A stretch of DNA of 64,000 nucleotides from Stromatinia cepivora (lineage: Eukaryota; Ascomycota; Leotiomycetes; Helotiales; Sclerotiniaceae), in NCBI GenBank assembly GCA_014898415.1, contig RCTD01000009.1, positions 1 to 64,000 of the forward strand, written 5' to 3'. The position numbers and the translations under genes are program-made. Below are positions 1 through 14,641 of this stretch, piece after piece. Numbering within the stretch: position 1 is the first letter of the stretch; each line of letters opens with the position of its first letter. The notes beneath the pieces are model-generated. The model searched no databases, was not told the DNA's origin, and saw only the letters and a program-made list of their open reading frames with translations.

Positions 1-2653
1 ATTTAAAATAGATATATCCAATGGGGGTAATAGTTAATATATTATTATAATAGTATAACGAAGATTGATTTCTTATAACTTATTTCTTTAAATTATAGTT
101 ACCGTTGAATTGAATTATGAAGTTTATGATAAGGAAATGCTATTAATTATTCGATCTTTCAATTATTAGAGAACGGAATTTACTGGTTTATTATATAAAA
201 TCAAGGTTTATATTGATTATAAGGCTTTCAAATATTTTATAATTATTAAGATTCTCAATATTCGACAAATTTGCTGAATAGAAGTTCTAATCGATTATAA
301 TTTCATTATTATATATCGCTTTGGAAAGATAATCCTTTCGTTGATACTTTAATTTATTGAATCGACGAATTGAATTTTCAGAACTATATCAAGAAAAAGA
401 ATCGTTTTAATAATTTATTAAAGACAATCAAATTGATATCGAAATTATAAAAAAAGTTTTACAAAGGTACTATTCAAACGAAACAATGATTATTAATATC
501 GATTTGAATGAAATCATTTTTTGATTTGATTTAATTAATTATATTATCGAAGTAAATAAAATTATAGATAATTTGTTAGTATTTAGAATACAAATTATTT
601 AAGGTTATAAATATATATCATTTCAAAATGATCTCTTATTTTATAATAATCGTTTAGTAATATTTGATATTAATAATCTTCGAATTTATTTGATTTATGA
701 AATCTATAATTCTGTTTTTATTATTTATTCTGGTATAAGCAAAATTTATTTTTTATTATTTCAACAATATTATTGATTCAGAATATATGATATTATAATT
801 AAATATATATATAATTATTATATTTGTAATATAGCTCTGTTTTATATAATCGTACCCCCGATTTATTATATTCATTTTCAATTCCTAATTAAGTATAACA
901 ATATATTATTATAGATTATTATAGTTTTAATAAGAATAAATATAAATATAATAATATCTTAATCATTATTAATCGATTAACGAAATAAATTATCTTTATA
1001 TTTTATTACAAATCAATCGATATTTAAGCTTAAATACAATTATATCTTTATTATATATATCGATATTATAATCTCTCTAATATTATAATATCAGATTACA
1101 ATCCCCAATTCATATTACAATTCTAAAAGGAATTCAATCAAATCCTAGAAATCGATTTTAAATTATTTATTATTCATTATTCTCAAACCAATAATCAAAT
1201 TGAGATTTATAATTAATATCTTCAATAATAATTAAAATTATTTATTAATTATTATCAAAACAATTAATCAGAATTCCTATCTATAATAAATTACATACAA
1301 TTTACTCTTCTATACAATTTTTTAAAAGAGTTCACACTCTACGAAACCTTACACAGGTATACACCGAAATATATATGGAAATAGAAGAAAGATATTAATA
1401 AACCAATAGATAATATAAATATATATAATGCTCATATATATATAAAATATAATAAATTGATTCTTGTATAAATAAAAGAAGATCTATTGTATATTCAAAT
1501 TAAAATATCGAAATCTACGAATGTTTATTGATATAAGATCGATTTCGATATCAAAGATTATATATAATTCAATATGAAAAGTTATTTTACTTAAAGATTA
1601 TCCAAAAATTGAACTTCCTGATTCAAAAAAGATTCAAAATTATTAATCGATTTAAAAGCTTTTTCAAATTTAAACTCTTAATTACAATGAAAATTCATTC
1701 TGTTTTCCCTTCAGATCGATTATATAAAGTATATAATAATCCTTTTTCTAATCAAATACTTGAATCACTTTTATCTATTAATATAATTGATAATTCAGAA
1801 TAAAAAATGAAAAAGGTTTTAATAATAAAGAAAATATGAAAAACCCTATTATACAAAGTTTTATAGTTTAATAATAATACCGATCTTATTTAATATCCTA
1901 TTTCCAACCTTAAAATATCATTACATTTCCTATACGATTTTCATTTGATTAATTCAATATTATCTGATCCTTTTAATCGATTAATTGATTGAATAAAGCT
2001 TTATAAAAGCGGAAAGGATAATTATAATTATATAAATAACGATTCATCTATAAAACCAAAGGAAAGAAAAATATTCTTCAATTCAGTAAACTAGATATTA
2101 TAATTTTATAATAATATATATATATAATCACAAAAAGATCAAAAACTTATACAAATTCGAAGGAATTTGATTATATATATATATAATCCGAACTCTATAT
2201 AATAAACAAACTACTATCACCAAAACAATATAAAAGCAATATATTTCAAAAACTTATATCTATAATCATTTCAAAAATCATACAAAAAGGAAGTTTAAAT
2301 ATAGTAAAAACAAAATATAATATTACCCCTATCAATTTCGTTCAATTTAATTGATTTGATTAATTAATTTAATCGATTTCGGAATTGATCATATTAATCA
2401 TTTATTATTATTATATTATAATTCAATTTCCTTTCCTTTTCTATTAAAACTTTTTCCTTTTAAAGATTCTTTAAATTAAAGAAAATACAAATCAATATTA
2501 ATTTAACCAATTGATAAACAATTTAATCGATTTAATTAATTCATTTGTCATTTTGATTAATTTGATCAATTATTTTAATCAATTTGATCAATTTCCAGTA
2601 AATTGATTAAATCAATCAAAATGATCAATCTAATTGATTTAAAGCTCATAAAC
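1..2653 (+). mobile_element. Ty3/Gypsy relic, outer copy, 5' portion (cut by window start)
   Basis: This is a RIP-degraded Gypsy element read on the plus strand. Around 620-890 the sequence translates to an integrase zinc-binding region matching the better-kept minus copy at 4774-5037. Here the tryptophan of its YYWPR segment has become a TGA stop, as G-to-A mutation would give. The copy stops abruptly after 2653, where a second member of the same family is inserted in the opposite orientation. It resumes at 9683 with its 3' end and 3' LTR. The 5' end lies outside the window. No open frame survives. Confidence 0.8.
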
Positions 2654-2934
2654 TGTAACGCACAAGAGCCGTAGTAGAACTGAATAAACAGGGTCAATTA
2701 TGTTCCTTAGAATCTACAATTGAAGAATTATAGCTTATAAGGAGCGATTAGATATATATACACAAATACTCATTGTAGGTTGCAGGGTTATATATATATG
2801 TTATTAGGGTTACTATTTTACTATATTAAATCGTATGATTTATAATGTATGCGTATGGATGATCAGCTCATAAATTAATATGGGAGATAAGGGGTATCAT
2901 GTGATTAGTCTCCTGTGGTTCACGATTTGTGACA
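2654..2934 (-). repeat. 3' LTR of inner Gypsy element
   Basis: 281-bp LTR. It matches 9401-9682 in the same orientation and 9774-10055 in reverse. It starts TGTAACGC and ends TTGTGACA on the plus strand. It is the least mutated of the three copies. Confidence 0.88.
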
Positions 2935-4773
2935 CTACCCTTCCTTTCGGAAAAGCTTGTCTTCAAGTGTTTCATTTCTTTATTTTATTGCTATTTCATC
3001 GGAAATCAGGTTTTGTGAAGGTTTATGAGCTTTAAATTAATTAGATTGGTCATTTTAGTTGATTTGATCAATTTACTGGAAATTGATCAAATTAATCAAA
3101 ATAATTAATCAAATTAATCAAAATAACAAATGAATTAATCAAATCAATTAAATCGTTTATCAATTAATTAAATTAATATTGATCTATATTCTCTTTGATT
3201 GGGAGAATCTTTGAAAGAAAAAAATTTTAATAGAAAAGGGAAGGAAGTTGAATTATAATATAATAATGATAAATAATTAATATAATCAATTTCGAAATCG
3301 ATTAAATTAATCAAATCAATTAAATTAAATGAAATCGATAGGGGTAATATTATATTTCATTTTTACTATATTCAAATTTCTTTTTGTATAATTTTTGAAA
3401 TAATTATAGGTATAAGTTTTTTGAAATATATTACCTTTATATTATCTTGATAATAACAATTTGTTTGTTGTATAGAGCTCGGGTTATATATATATACAAT
3501 CGAATTCCTTTGAATTTGTATGGATTTTCGATTCTTTTATGATTGTATATATATATATTATTATAAAATTATAATATCTAGTCTATTGAATTGAAGAACA
3601 TTTTCTTTCTTTTGGTTTTATAAATGAATCATTATTTATATAATTATAATTATCCTTTTTGTTTTTATAGAGCTTTATTCAATTAATTAATCGATTAAAA
3701 GGACTAGACAATATTGGATTAGCCAAATGAAAATCATATAGGAGGTACAATGATATTTTAAAATCGGAAATAGGATATTAGGTAATATCAGTATCGCTAT
3801 TAAGCTATAAGATTCTGTATAATAGGATTTTTTGTGTTTTCTTTATTACTAGAATCTTTTCTACTTTTTATTCCGAATTATCAATTATATTAATAAACGG
3901 AAATAGTTTGAGTATTTGATTAGAAAAAGAATCGTTATATATCTTATATAATTGATTTAAAAGGAAAACAGAATAAATTTCTATTATAATTGGAAATTCG
4001 AGTTTGAAAGAGCTTCTAGATCGATCAATGATCTTGAAATTTTTTTAAATCAGGAAATCTAATTTCTTGAATGATCTTTAGATAAAATAATTCTTTATAT
4101 TGAATTATATATAATCTTCAATATCGAAATCGATTTTATATTGATGAGTATTTGTGGATTTCGATATTTTAGCTTGGGTATATAATAAATCTTCTTTCAT
4201 TTATACAAGAATTAATTTATTATATTTTATATATATATAAATATCATATATATTTATATTATCTATTGATTTATTAGTGTTTTCCTTCTATTCCTATATA
4301 CATTTCAGTATATATTTGTATAGGGTTTTATAGAGTATAAGCTTTCCTAAGGAATTGTATAGAAGAATAAATTGTATGTAATTTATTATAAGTAGGAATT
4401 CTGATTAATCGTTTTGATAATAATTAATAAATAGTTTTAATTGTTGTTAAAGGTATTGATTATAGATTTTAATTTGATTATTGATTTAGGGATGATAAGT
4501 AATGAATAGTTTGAGATCGGTTTTTAGGATTTGATTAAATTCCTTTCAGAATTGTAATATAAATTAGGGATTGCAATTCAATATTATAATATCAAGGGAA
4601 TTATAATATCGATATATATAATAAAAATATAATTATATTTGAATTCGAGTATCAATTGATTTGTAATAAAATATAGAGATAATTTGCTTCGTTAATCAAT
4701 CAATAATAATTAAAATATTATCATATCTATATTTATTTTTATTAAAGCTGCAATAATCCATAATAATATATTA

Positions 4774-5037
4774 TTATATTCGATCAGGAATTGGAAATGG
4801 ATGTAATAAATCGGGGGTATGATTATATAAAACAGAATTATATTTACAAATATAATAATTATATATATATTTGATTACAATATCGTGTATTCTGGGCCAA
4901 TAGTATTGTTGAGATAATAAAAAGTAAATTTTACTTATACTAAAATAAACAATGGAAACAGAATTATAGATTTCATAAATCAGATAAATTCGAAAATTAT
5001 CAATATCAGGTACTACCAGATAATCATTGTAAAACAA
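4774..5037 (-). pseudogene. Gypsy integrase zinc-binding (HHCC) relic
   Basis: An 87-residue open stretch carries the typical Gypsy integrase N-terminal pattern. It includes a VVPD segment, a histidine near SISK where the family has H-x-G-x-x-K, then YYWPRIHD, and a C-x2-C-like pair degraded to YICKYN. It ends in LLHPFPIPDRI, which marks the linker to the integrase core. It belongs to the element at 2654-9682 and is a fossil, not a gene: the frame is closed on both sides by RIP-type stops. Confidence 0.8.
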
Positions 5038-5849
5038 AAGATCATTTTGGAGTAATATATATTTATGATCTTGAATAACTTATATTCTGAATACTAATAA
5101 ACTATTTATAATTTTATTTGCTTCGATAATATAATTAACTAAATCGAATCGAAGAACGATTTCATTCAAATCAAAACTAATAATCATTATTTTATCTAAA
5201 TAATACTTTCATAAAACTTCTCTTATAATTTCAGTATCAATTTAATTGTCTTTAATAAACTATTAAAAGCGATTCTTTTTTTTTGATATAATTCTGAAAA
5301 TCCAATTCATTAATCCAATAGATTAAAATATCAACAAAAGGATTATCTTTTCCAAAACAATATATAATAATGAAATTATAATCAATTAGAACTTTTACCC
5401 AACGAATTTATTAGATATTGAAAATCTTAATAATCATGAAATATTCAAGGACCTTATAATTAATATAAACCTTGATTTTATATAATAAACCAACAAATTC
5501 TGTTCTTCAATAATTAAAAAATCAAATGATTAACAACATTTCTTTATCATGAATTTTGTAATTCAATTCAATAGTAATTATAATTTTGAAAAAATAAACT
5601 ATAGAAAACTAATCTTCGCTATATTATTATAATAATATATTAATAATTATTCTATCAAATATATCTATTTCGAATATATAAAAGAATCGATAATTATAAT
5701 ATTATAAAAACGAAATAGAGATAAACTTTTTCTTCAAGATATTGAATATATTTTGGTATACTTCATCGAATATGAATTTAATATTTACTTTAATGAATTT
5801 ATTGAGAGGTTTTGTTATTATACTATAATCCTTAATGAATTATCAATAA

Positions 5850-6700
5850 AAATTACAAAAACTAAAGAATAATTGAATCTTTTTTATTATTATCAAAAAG
5901 ATCCAATTTTCAATTATTTTAATCTTTTTAGAATTTATTTCTATTTCTTTAATAAAAATAATAAAGCCCAAATATTTGATATATATAATATTAAATTCGT
6001 ATTTCTTGAGATTCGCTTGTAAGCCAACAATTTTTAATCATTCAAGAATTAATTTAATATAAATTTGATATTCTTTTTCATTTTTGAAATAAATTAGAAT
6101 ATTGTTGAAATATATTGTACAAAAAACATTTAAATAATCCAATAAAATATCATTTATATAACACTAATAAATTACAGAATTATTCGTTAATCCGAATAAT
6201 ACAATTTTATATTTATATAATCCATATCGGGTTCGAAAGATAATATACTCTTCCAAAACAGGATTTATTCTTATACAATGAAAAGTTTAATGAATATCGA
6301 ATTTGATAAAGATTTTAATACCAGAAAGCCGAGAAAGCGTTTTGTTGATTAAAAGAAGGAGATATTAATCTTTATATATCAAGGAATTTAATAATCTGAA
6401 ATTTATATAGAATCTCAAATTACTATTGGGTTTCTTGATAAATAAAACGGGTATAATATAAAGGACTTAATTGAATTTAATGAATCCTTTATTGAAATTA
6501 TTCATAATATATTCTTTAACGATTTCCAATTGTTTCAAAGATATTTTATAAAGTAGATTATAGTGTAAAGTTTATTCTTCTTTACCTTCCAATATAATTA
6601 TATAATTATAAGATCGATTAAAAAGCAAAATATTTAATTCATATTTAAAAAAGATTCGATGGTATTATTGATATTCAAATAATATTTTAGATTTTAAATC
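5850..6700 (-). pseudogene. Gypsy reverse-transcriptase relic with YLDD changed to YFNN
   Basis: Minus-strand reading at 6086-6112 gives YFNNILIYF. The family motif at this place is YLDDILIYS, whose two aspartates bind catalytic metal. Both became asparagine (GAY to AAY), the expected G-to-A result of RIP on the opposite strand. The surrounding sequence is closed by stops. The domain limits are approximate and only the motif is secure. It is part of the element at 2654-9682. Confidence 0.72.
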
Positions 6701-9400
6701 GATTTCAATTAATACTCGATCAAATTTCTTTCAAACTTTTGTATTCTTGAATTCGATTAAGGCAATCAATATTCTTTTTTTTGTATATTATTCGTTTTAT
6801 TGAAAATCTATTATATTATCGAATTTTTTTAGAGTAATAATAAATAGTTCAATATATTCGTCTCTTTTATATTCTAATTAAAACTTATCGGATTTGAATA
6901 TATATAGATCGAGAATTTCGGATGATATATAGGAGAAGTATTTATAGATCTATAATAATAATATAATTAATTGGAAAAGAGATAGATTGAATTTAAAGAG
7001 AATTAAAGCTTCTTCTTTTTCAGTAAGAATTTATATTGTATTTATATTTGAAGGTTTTTATTATATATTATCAATTACGATTGATCTATTTAATTATGAA
7101 TCTCTTCGATTTTAATATTCTTCAAATTAATTATTTTATTGATCAATATCTTATTAAATTAATCAATCGATCTTTTATTTGTAAAAGAATGATTAAATAA
7201 TAAAAAGATTATTCGAATAGAAGATAATATAGGATCTCTTTTTAGATTATTCGAAATATCAAATGAAGTAATTAAATCTTGTTTAAATCTCTGATAATTA
7301 AAGTCTATTTAAAATAATATTATAATTCTTTAATTCAATAATAAAAAAAAGGACAAAAGATTATTCACAATTATCGATTATTAAATTAAGGAATATAAAA
7401 TGAATAATAATATAGTTTTGTATACTATTATACTCTTCAATTTTAATTAAAACTTTAAACAATATAATTCTTGATTTAAATATAGGAAATAAATAAATAA
7501 AAAGTATAATATTAATAAAAATGAATCCATTTACTTCAGAATTAATAAATACTCTTAATCAATAAATATAATCATTTTTCGAAAGATTACAAAGAAAAGT
7601 AAATATTCCTTTTTCTATAAGCTTTAATAAATCAAGAAATCTTATATCCTATATAATATTTAGAATAGAAATAGAATCTAAATATTTGATTTTAAATACT
7701 TTTTTTTTTCTAAACAGATATTCTATATAATTTTAATTATAACTTTTGGATTAAAATCTTTTTCGATATCCCAATATTCTTCGAATTCTTCTACTTCTTC
7801 TTATACCATTTCGATTTTATTGAAATTATTAATACAAAGTATTGATATATATACTACTTTAGAAAAAGAAAAGAATAACGAATATTTAAAGTTCGAATAA
7901 TTATTAGATATAATAGGGCCGGTATATCCAGAAAAGATATTTCGGAATAAAAATGATTTCAGAAACATAAAGATTCCAAAATTGAAATTGTTAAAACTTT
8001 AAAAGGATTACAAAGGATTTATAATAACCATTGATTTGCAAATAATTATAAAGGCATTTTATCCAATATAATATCGATTTTGTTTTTATAATAAAACTTC
8101 ATTTTGATCTATTCTAATAAATATTTTTACAAATTCTTTTATAATCTTATAATCCTTAATAAATATTCTTATTATTTACAAAAAAAAATCAGAAATCTTC
8201 TATTCGAAATCCCTGAATAAAATTTTATCCTCAATAATCTCTATTTGAATAACAAATAATCTAAATTTCCTATACTATTTTAAGAAATTGCTATATCGAA
8301 TTATATTAGATATAATCTATATCTTATATTGAAAATAAGTATCATCGATTTCAACTGGATTCCGATAAATCACTACAAACTATTCGATCAATTCGAATAC
8401 TATAAGTCAGGATATTCATATATAAAAAGTATAACAATATACTTATACTTCCGATTCGGTTTGATCGATTATATATACACAGCATTACATCTCACTTTTA
8501 AATGATGTAATATACAGCTCGAATCGTTCTATAATCAATAATTACCATAAACTAACTTTAAATTCAATATCATCATTAAATTTAATAATAAAATTTATAA
8601 ATTTTAATATATATATATTTCATTACAAACTATAACTAATACAGGAATACAATCTTAATCAATTAAATCAACTTCTTAAATAAAGGGATCCCTGATTATT
8701 AAATAAATCATCACTTCCTGAAAAAGAAAAAAAACCATCGAAGAACCCCAAATGATCAAATCGTCTAATCAAAGTTTTCTTCCTCTAACTTTGGAATCTT
8801 CAAATTTGTTTAAATAAAGATCCTTAGATTTCGATTAAGGGAATAAAGGGAATCCCAAATACTACTATTAATCTGAATACCTATATAAACATTATTTAGG
8901 GCTTAAAAGGAAATTGCATTATTATAAAGCTCATCATTACCATAACTTTTAATTATCGATTCTCCTCTTTCAAATTTATAATTATTATATAGAAATCTTA
9001 TAATTGTAATAATGATTCGGAAGAAACAATTGAACCACTAGGAATATTAGCTTTATATATTGAAATCTTCTCTTTACCAATTTTCTTTTTTCCAATAATA
9101 ATATTATCCAATTCTGTATTTATATTTTCTTCAAAGGGTTATTGAAATAATTGAAGAAAAGAAAAGGATTCCTCAAAATATATTTTCGAAAATTCGGAAT
9201 ATACAGAAGGAAAAATTCATTATATTATGAAAATGATAATATATTTCTAAAGAGATTTATCTTTATCGATTAAATCGGAATAGATCTTTTTTCTTTAAAT
9301 ATAATATTCATAAAAGTTCATCTAAAAAGGTATTATTAAAATAAAGTATTATTTAAAAGACCACCAAATGACCAGACATTTGTAAATAAATTATAAATAA

Positions 9401-9682
9401 TGTAATATATAAGAACCGTAATAAAGCTGAATAAACAAGATCAATTATATTTCTTAAAATCTACAATTGAAAAATTATAGCTCATAAAAAGCAATTAGAT
9501 ATATATATACAAATACTTATTTGTGGATTATGGGATTGTGTGTATATGTTATTAGGGTTATCATTTTACTATATTAAATTGTATGATTTATAATGCATAT
9601 ATACGAATTATTAGTTCATAAATTGATATAGGAGATAAGGGGTATTATATGGTTAGCCTCCTGTGGTTCACGATTCGTGACA
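9401..9682 (-). repeat. 5' LTR of inner Gypsy element
   Basis: 282-bp LTR, direct partner of 2654-2934 but with more C/G-to-T/A changes. It is followed at 9683-9687 by the TAAAC target-site duplication. No convincing primer-binding site is readable at 9380-9400, probably through mutation. Confidence 0.87.
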
Positions 9683-10055
9683 TAAACCTTCACAAAACCT
9701 GATTTCCGATGAAATAGTAATGGAATAGAGGAATAAAACATTCGAAAGTAAGCTTTTCCAAAGGGAAAGGTAATATCACAAATCGTAAACCATAGAAGGC
9801 TAATTATATAATACCCCTTATCTCTTATATCAATTTATAAACTGATCATCCATATATATACATTACGAATTATACAATTTAATATAATAAAATGATAACC
9901 CTAATAATATATATGCACAACCCCGCAACCCACAAATAAATATTTGTATATATATATCTAGTCGCTCCTTACAAACCATAGTTCTTCAATTGTAGATTCT
10001 AAGGAACATAATTGACACTATTTATTCAGCTCTACTACGGCTCTTGTGCGTCACA
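9683..10055 (+). mobile_element. Outer Gypsy copy, 3' internal end plus 3' LTR
   Basis: After the second TAAAC the outer copy resumes. It has about 85 bp of internal sequence ending in a purine-rich tract (AAAGGGAAAGG) and then a 282-bp LTR at 9774-10055. That LTR is the reverse complement of the two LTRs of the inner element. The piece joins seamlessly to 2653 when the 7-kb insertion and one TSD are removed, which shows that the two blocks were one element. Confidence 0.85.
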
Positions 10056-12424
10056 CTATTAATCAAATAATCGATATTTATATTATAAAAGAATTTAAAT
10101 AGTTTATTAGAATCTTTAATATACAAGATCATATTGAAATAAACAAAACAATTATTCAAAATAAAAACAATTATAATGATTTTATTTACTTATTTATTTT
10201 TATAAATCAAAAAACCCTTGATCCATTCATCAAATATATTTCAAATCTATTATTTATAAATAAACTGATTTCGAAAATGAATATAGATTTAAAGAATGAT
10301 AATAAAAATAAAGAAATTGATTTAGGATTATTCAATTTATTGAATCTTTGAAATGATAACAATAAAATATATAATAGAAATATATAAATATCGATCAATC
10401 CTTTTATTAAAGAAACCAAAGAAATTGATTCTTTTATTAAGAAACAATTATATTTTGTAAATAAAGATATTAATATTATTCAAAAAAAATGCTTATAATA
10501 ATAATACAGATCCCAATCTTATCGAATATATTGATATAAGAAATATAAAATATGAATCTATTAATTATACTACTAAAGTTCTTTACAATATATACAAAAA
10601 TGATTCAAAGATTATTCTAATCGATTAATCTCAATATTCCAAAAAAAGTATATATATTAAAATAATCAATCAAAATATTCTATAAAAGAAATCTAATTAC
10701 TATAAAGATTATTATATTCTATATATTTATTTAATCGATTTATAAAGGATTCGCAGATTTATAATTTCGAATAAATACCTAAGAAAACTTATATTATAAG
10801 AATTGAAATACTTAGGGCTCAAATCAATCCATTTGAGTTTCAATTAAACGATTACTATTCGGAGTCATCTTTCTTCCGGGAGTCACCTGGCTCTTGCATC
10901 CCAGAGCAATTGCGTATACAGCAACGTCATCAAGGGAGCGATCCCAACACTGGTTCCTATATAGGAATCATTATATCTCAAAGAATGAGCTCAATAAACT
11001 TACTTTGCTTAAACAACTTTTATTCTATATTTTGATCTGGTTAACAAGTAATAAATAATTTAAAGGAATGTTTTCAATTTATAATAATTCATAATATAAT
11101 CATTATTAGAATTGAAACAAAACCATTATTGCTTTTTATTTGATCTACAATCAATGGATTACAGATAATACTATTTCCTTGAATTCATATATTTGTAACT
11201 CCAAAATTATTTCGCTTTTATTATCAATTAAAAGATTATCAAATGGGATATTGATTCAAACAAAATTGCAATCTTAAAATTAATAATTTTAAAATTAGGA
11301 AAACCTGATATGAAATCAATTCTGAATCGGAATCTATAAAATTGATCTTTTTTCAATAGATATTTATATATAAATATAATAATCAAGGTTTAATTATTTA
11401 TTATTGTTTATATTTAATAATACAAAAAGATTTCTAAATTAAAAGTATTATTAAAATTATTTATATTATTATATTAACAAAACGATTATTCTGAATTATA
11501 ATAATAATTATCGCTAAATATGATTTTGAAATCAAATAATATAATATAATCAACATTTTTGTTAATATTATATATAATCCTTTCGATATCTCAATTGTAT
11601 ACTATCTATTAAATAGATACAAAATCCTAAACAAAAATGTTATAATCAATTAAATTTTGTATAATCTATAAAATTCTCTAATTATATAATTTAAGGATTT
11701 CATTCGAACATTTAAGAAATTGAAATTAATATAATACAAAAAGGAACTATATTTATATATTAATTTAGAATATATTATTATAATTCTTTTCTTTATATAT
11801 AATATTCAGATTATTTATTATAAAAAAAACGAATTAATTGTTATAAAGATTATCAAGGAAGTCAAAACTATATATAAACTACAAGATTTAAAAAATATTA
11901 AATAATTTTTAGATATATATATATTTTATAATTAATTCAAGAAAAAACTGTAATTAATTTATAATATATATATTAAAAAGATTATTAAGAAATTCAAAAT
12001 AACAAATAGAATAACAAGTATACCATTTTCAATAATAATATTTCAGAAAAATCGGGATTAAGTTCCTATATATATTATCAAAATATATCAAAAGAAAATA
12101 AAACCAGTATTATATATTATAATTATTATAAAAACAAATATATTATTCATTATTTTACAATTGAATTATTATTTGATCAATCTATTAAGCGATTATATAA
12201 AAGCTATTGATTATTATTTATAATATCTTTAGAATATAAGATTTCTTGTAATCTAATTTAATGATAATTAAATATCACAATTTTTCGTTTTCTTAGATAT
12301 ATCTTTTATAAATAATCCAGATATTCATCGATCATTCTAAAAGTATATTATATCTTTTTTTGATAATTTAATTGTATAAAAGATTTCTAAACAGAATATT
12401 ATCATTATCTCGATTATTAAAATA
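10056..12424. other. AT-rich degraded repeat DNA, unassigned, with one GC-normal islet
   Basis: No supportable gene. The sequence is saturated with TA and stop codons in all frames. One islet at about 10,855-10,985 keeps normal GC and looks unRIPed. It begins near a short inverted repeat (CTCAAAT...ATTTGAG). Its nature is unknown; it may be a fragment of an LTR or gag region. Confidence 0.5.
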
Positions 12425-12590
12425 TGTTAACTTTTGGTACAGGAAATAGTAGTATTATTGATTATATAGATTGAATTAAGGATCTATATTTCTAATAAAA
12501 ATAGAATTAAGGTTATCCTCAAATATGGTTTATACATCATTATAGTTTTATAATCTCAATTCTAATTCTATAATAACCTCATTTTTAACA
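12425..12590 (-). repeat. Copia LTR (left, 3' LTR)
   Basis: 166 bp, the same length as the two other LTRs of the array at 17741 and 20571. It is the most AT-shifted at many CpA sites. Confidence 0.87.
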
Positions 12591-13559
12591 CTCCCTTATT
12601 AAGGATATTTTATTTAATCTTTTTAAATTATTAATCCTAATATTTTCTTAAACCTTTTAAAAGTAATTTTTATATAAAGCTTTATCATTCTATTAACAAT
12701 TATATCATATATATTAATATAATTAATAACGATTTTCTTTTTTTCTATCAAATTCTTGATAAAATAATAATTGATATCTATATATTTGAATTGTTCATAC
12801 AAATATAAATTCTTAGTTAAAACTAAAATACTTTAATTATTATTAAACATTTAAATTGTATCTTTGTTTTTTTTAATATAATTTAATTTAAATAAATCTT
12901 TAAGCATTTATATAACTTATCTTCCTTATTTAATAAATATTACCATCACAATATATTCTAATTCTATACTAAAGATAATCATAAACATTTGTTTTTTACT
13001 AACCCATAATATAAAATCTTTATAAAATATCACAACTCCCCTTGAAACACTTTTCCAATTATATTTATCATTAACCCAATCTTTATCTGTATATATTTTT
13101 ATTATATTATCAAATATATTATATTCTTTACAAATATCAAATTGTACTCCTTTTGGCCTGAACCATAACTTTTGTTTGATTATTGATCATAGATATTGCA
13201 TCAGATTCTTCAAAGTTATAATATAATGTTTTACTGGTTTTATCATAAATTATGAAAATCTTTTAATTAAGAATACTATATCTAATCGAATATATATTAT
13301 TAGATAAATCACATTTCTTATTCGTTATTGATATTCGTTCATATCTACTAATTCATTGTTATCGATTGTTGGTCGGAAATAAATATAATCTATTATTGAT
13401 AGTTTCTTGGTTTGATATTGTTTATGTATAATATTGTATTTGGTTAATATAACATTGAGATATTCTTCTTGATCTATAATTAATGTATACGTTTTTCTAT
13501 TACAAATAACTTTAATATTTAGGATTTTATTAATCTTCTTTAGATTCTTGGTGTTAAAA

Positions 13560-14060
13560 TAGACCGATAATTTTTCATTGAATTAAGTGATTTATAATAA
13601 TATACATGATGCAATAACGATATCATCGATATATATTAGTAATATTATATCATAGTCTTTGGATATATACAGATATAGGTCCGCTAAACTTTGTACAAAA
13701 TCTATATTTAAAAATTCTTTCTTCAATAATAAACTTCAATCCCTTTCAACTTACTTCAACTTATATAAACTTCATAAAATTCATAATATATATCCCTTTT
13801 TGATTTTGATATCTTAAAATAATTCAAAGTAAATCTCTTCCTTCAAATATAATTCAATAAAGACGTTTTTGATATCGAAATATAAGTATTCCAAATTTTC
13901 TTTTGCAATGATAACTAAGAATAATCTGAATATATCTAGCCTCATTATTAATACAAACATTTCGTTGTAATCCTTTTCTAATATTTAACTGAACCTTCGA
14001 ATTACTAATTTTGCCTTGAATCGTTCTACCTTGTTATCCTTGATCTTAACTATAAATATC
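13560..14060 (-). pseudogene. Copia reverse-transcriptase relic, YIDD retained
   Basis: The minus-strand reading at 13622-13633 gives YIDD followed by IVIAS, the classic Copia RT active-site box, preceded by a run of hydrophobic residues. Frame interruptions occur on both sides, so no complete domain can be translated. Limits are approximate. Confidence 0.75.
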
Positions 14061-14641
14061 TATTTCATCAAAACCAAATTACTTTTTTTAGAAAATATAT
14101 ATTCTTCCCAAATACCATTTTAAATCAAAGATATAATTTTCTCTTGAATAACTTCCTTCCATTTTTTAGAATATTCTCAATCTAATATTACTTTTTTATA
14201 AATTCTTGATATTTTGATTTCTAGAACTTTTTCAATCAGATATACTATACCTTCTATATTATCTATATCTATCAACGAAATCGTGAAATCTGAAACGATC
14301 TTGTCTTTAATATAAAAATCCATCTTATAAATAATTGGAATTGTAATCATAATATATTCTATACTTTCTTGAATTTTGATCTATATAAATATCACAATCA
14401 ACGCCTTTATAATCTTACTTTCCCATTCTTCTTCAAAATCTTATTCTATATCTCTTTTTTGTTTTCATATTAAATACCTTAAGAATTCATCTTCAAGATT
14501 TATTTCATTCTTTTATTCGATCTTAAATGATTATAGATTTACTTTGCTTTTTGATTTTATTGAAATAAATTTATTAACAAAATTTAAAATAATCTTAAAT
14601 TTTGCTTCTAATACAAATTCAGGATTTACAGAAATTAACTT

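Larger units (their letters stand above)
2654..9682 (-). mobile_element. Complete Ty3/Gypsy LTR retrotransposon (RIP-dead), nested in a sister copy
   Basis: The element is 7,029 bp, bounded by direct LTRs at 2654-2934 and 9401-9682 that start TGT and end ACA. It is flanked by a perfect 5-bp target-site duplication, TAAAC, at 2649-2653 and 9683-9687. Sense is minus: a polypurine tract (GAAAGGAAGGG on the minus strand) lies directly inside the LTR at 2934, making that the 3' LTR. Integrase and reverse-transcriptase relics follow in the expected order. It is inserted in a plus-strand copy of the same family, which makes 1-2653 look like an inverted repeat of about 3018-5670. All frames are broken by stops. 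Confidence 0.9.

Noticed and set aside
2500..3180. TTGATTAATTTGATCAA-type repeats as a CRISPR-like or satellite array
   Set aside because: Irregular AT-rich repetition inside the 3' region of the two Gypsy copies; no constant unit or spacer.
1..5670. Giant foldback inverted repeat centred near 2.8 kb
   Set aside because: Explained fully by insertion of the minus-strand Gypsy copy (2654-9682) into a plus-strand copy; not an independent palindrome or foldback transposon.
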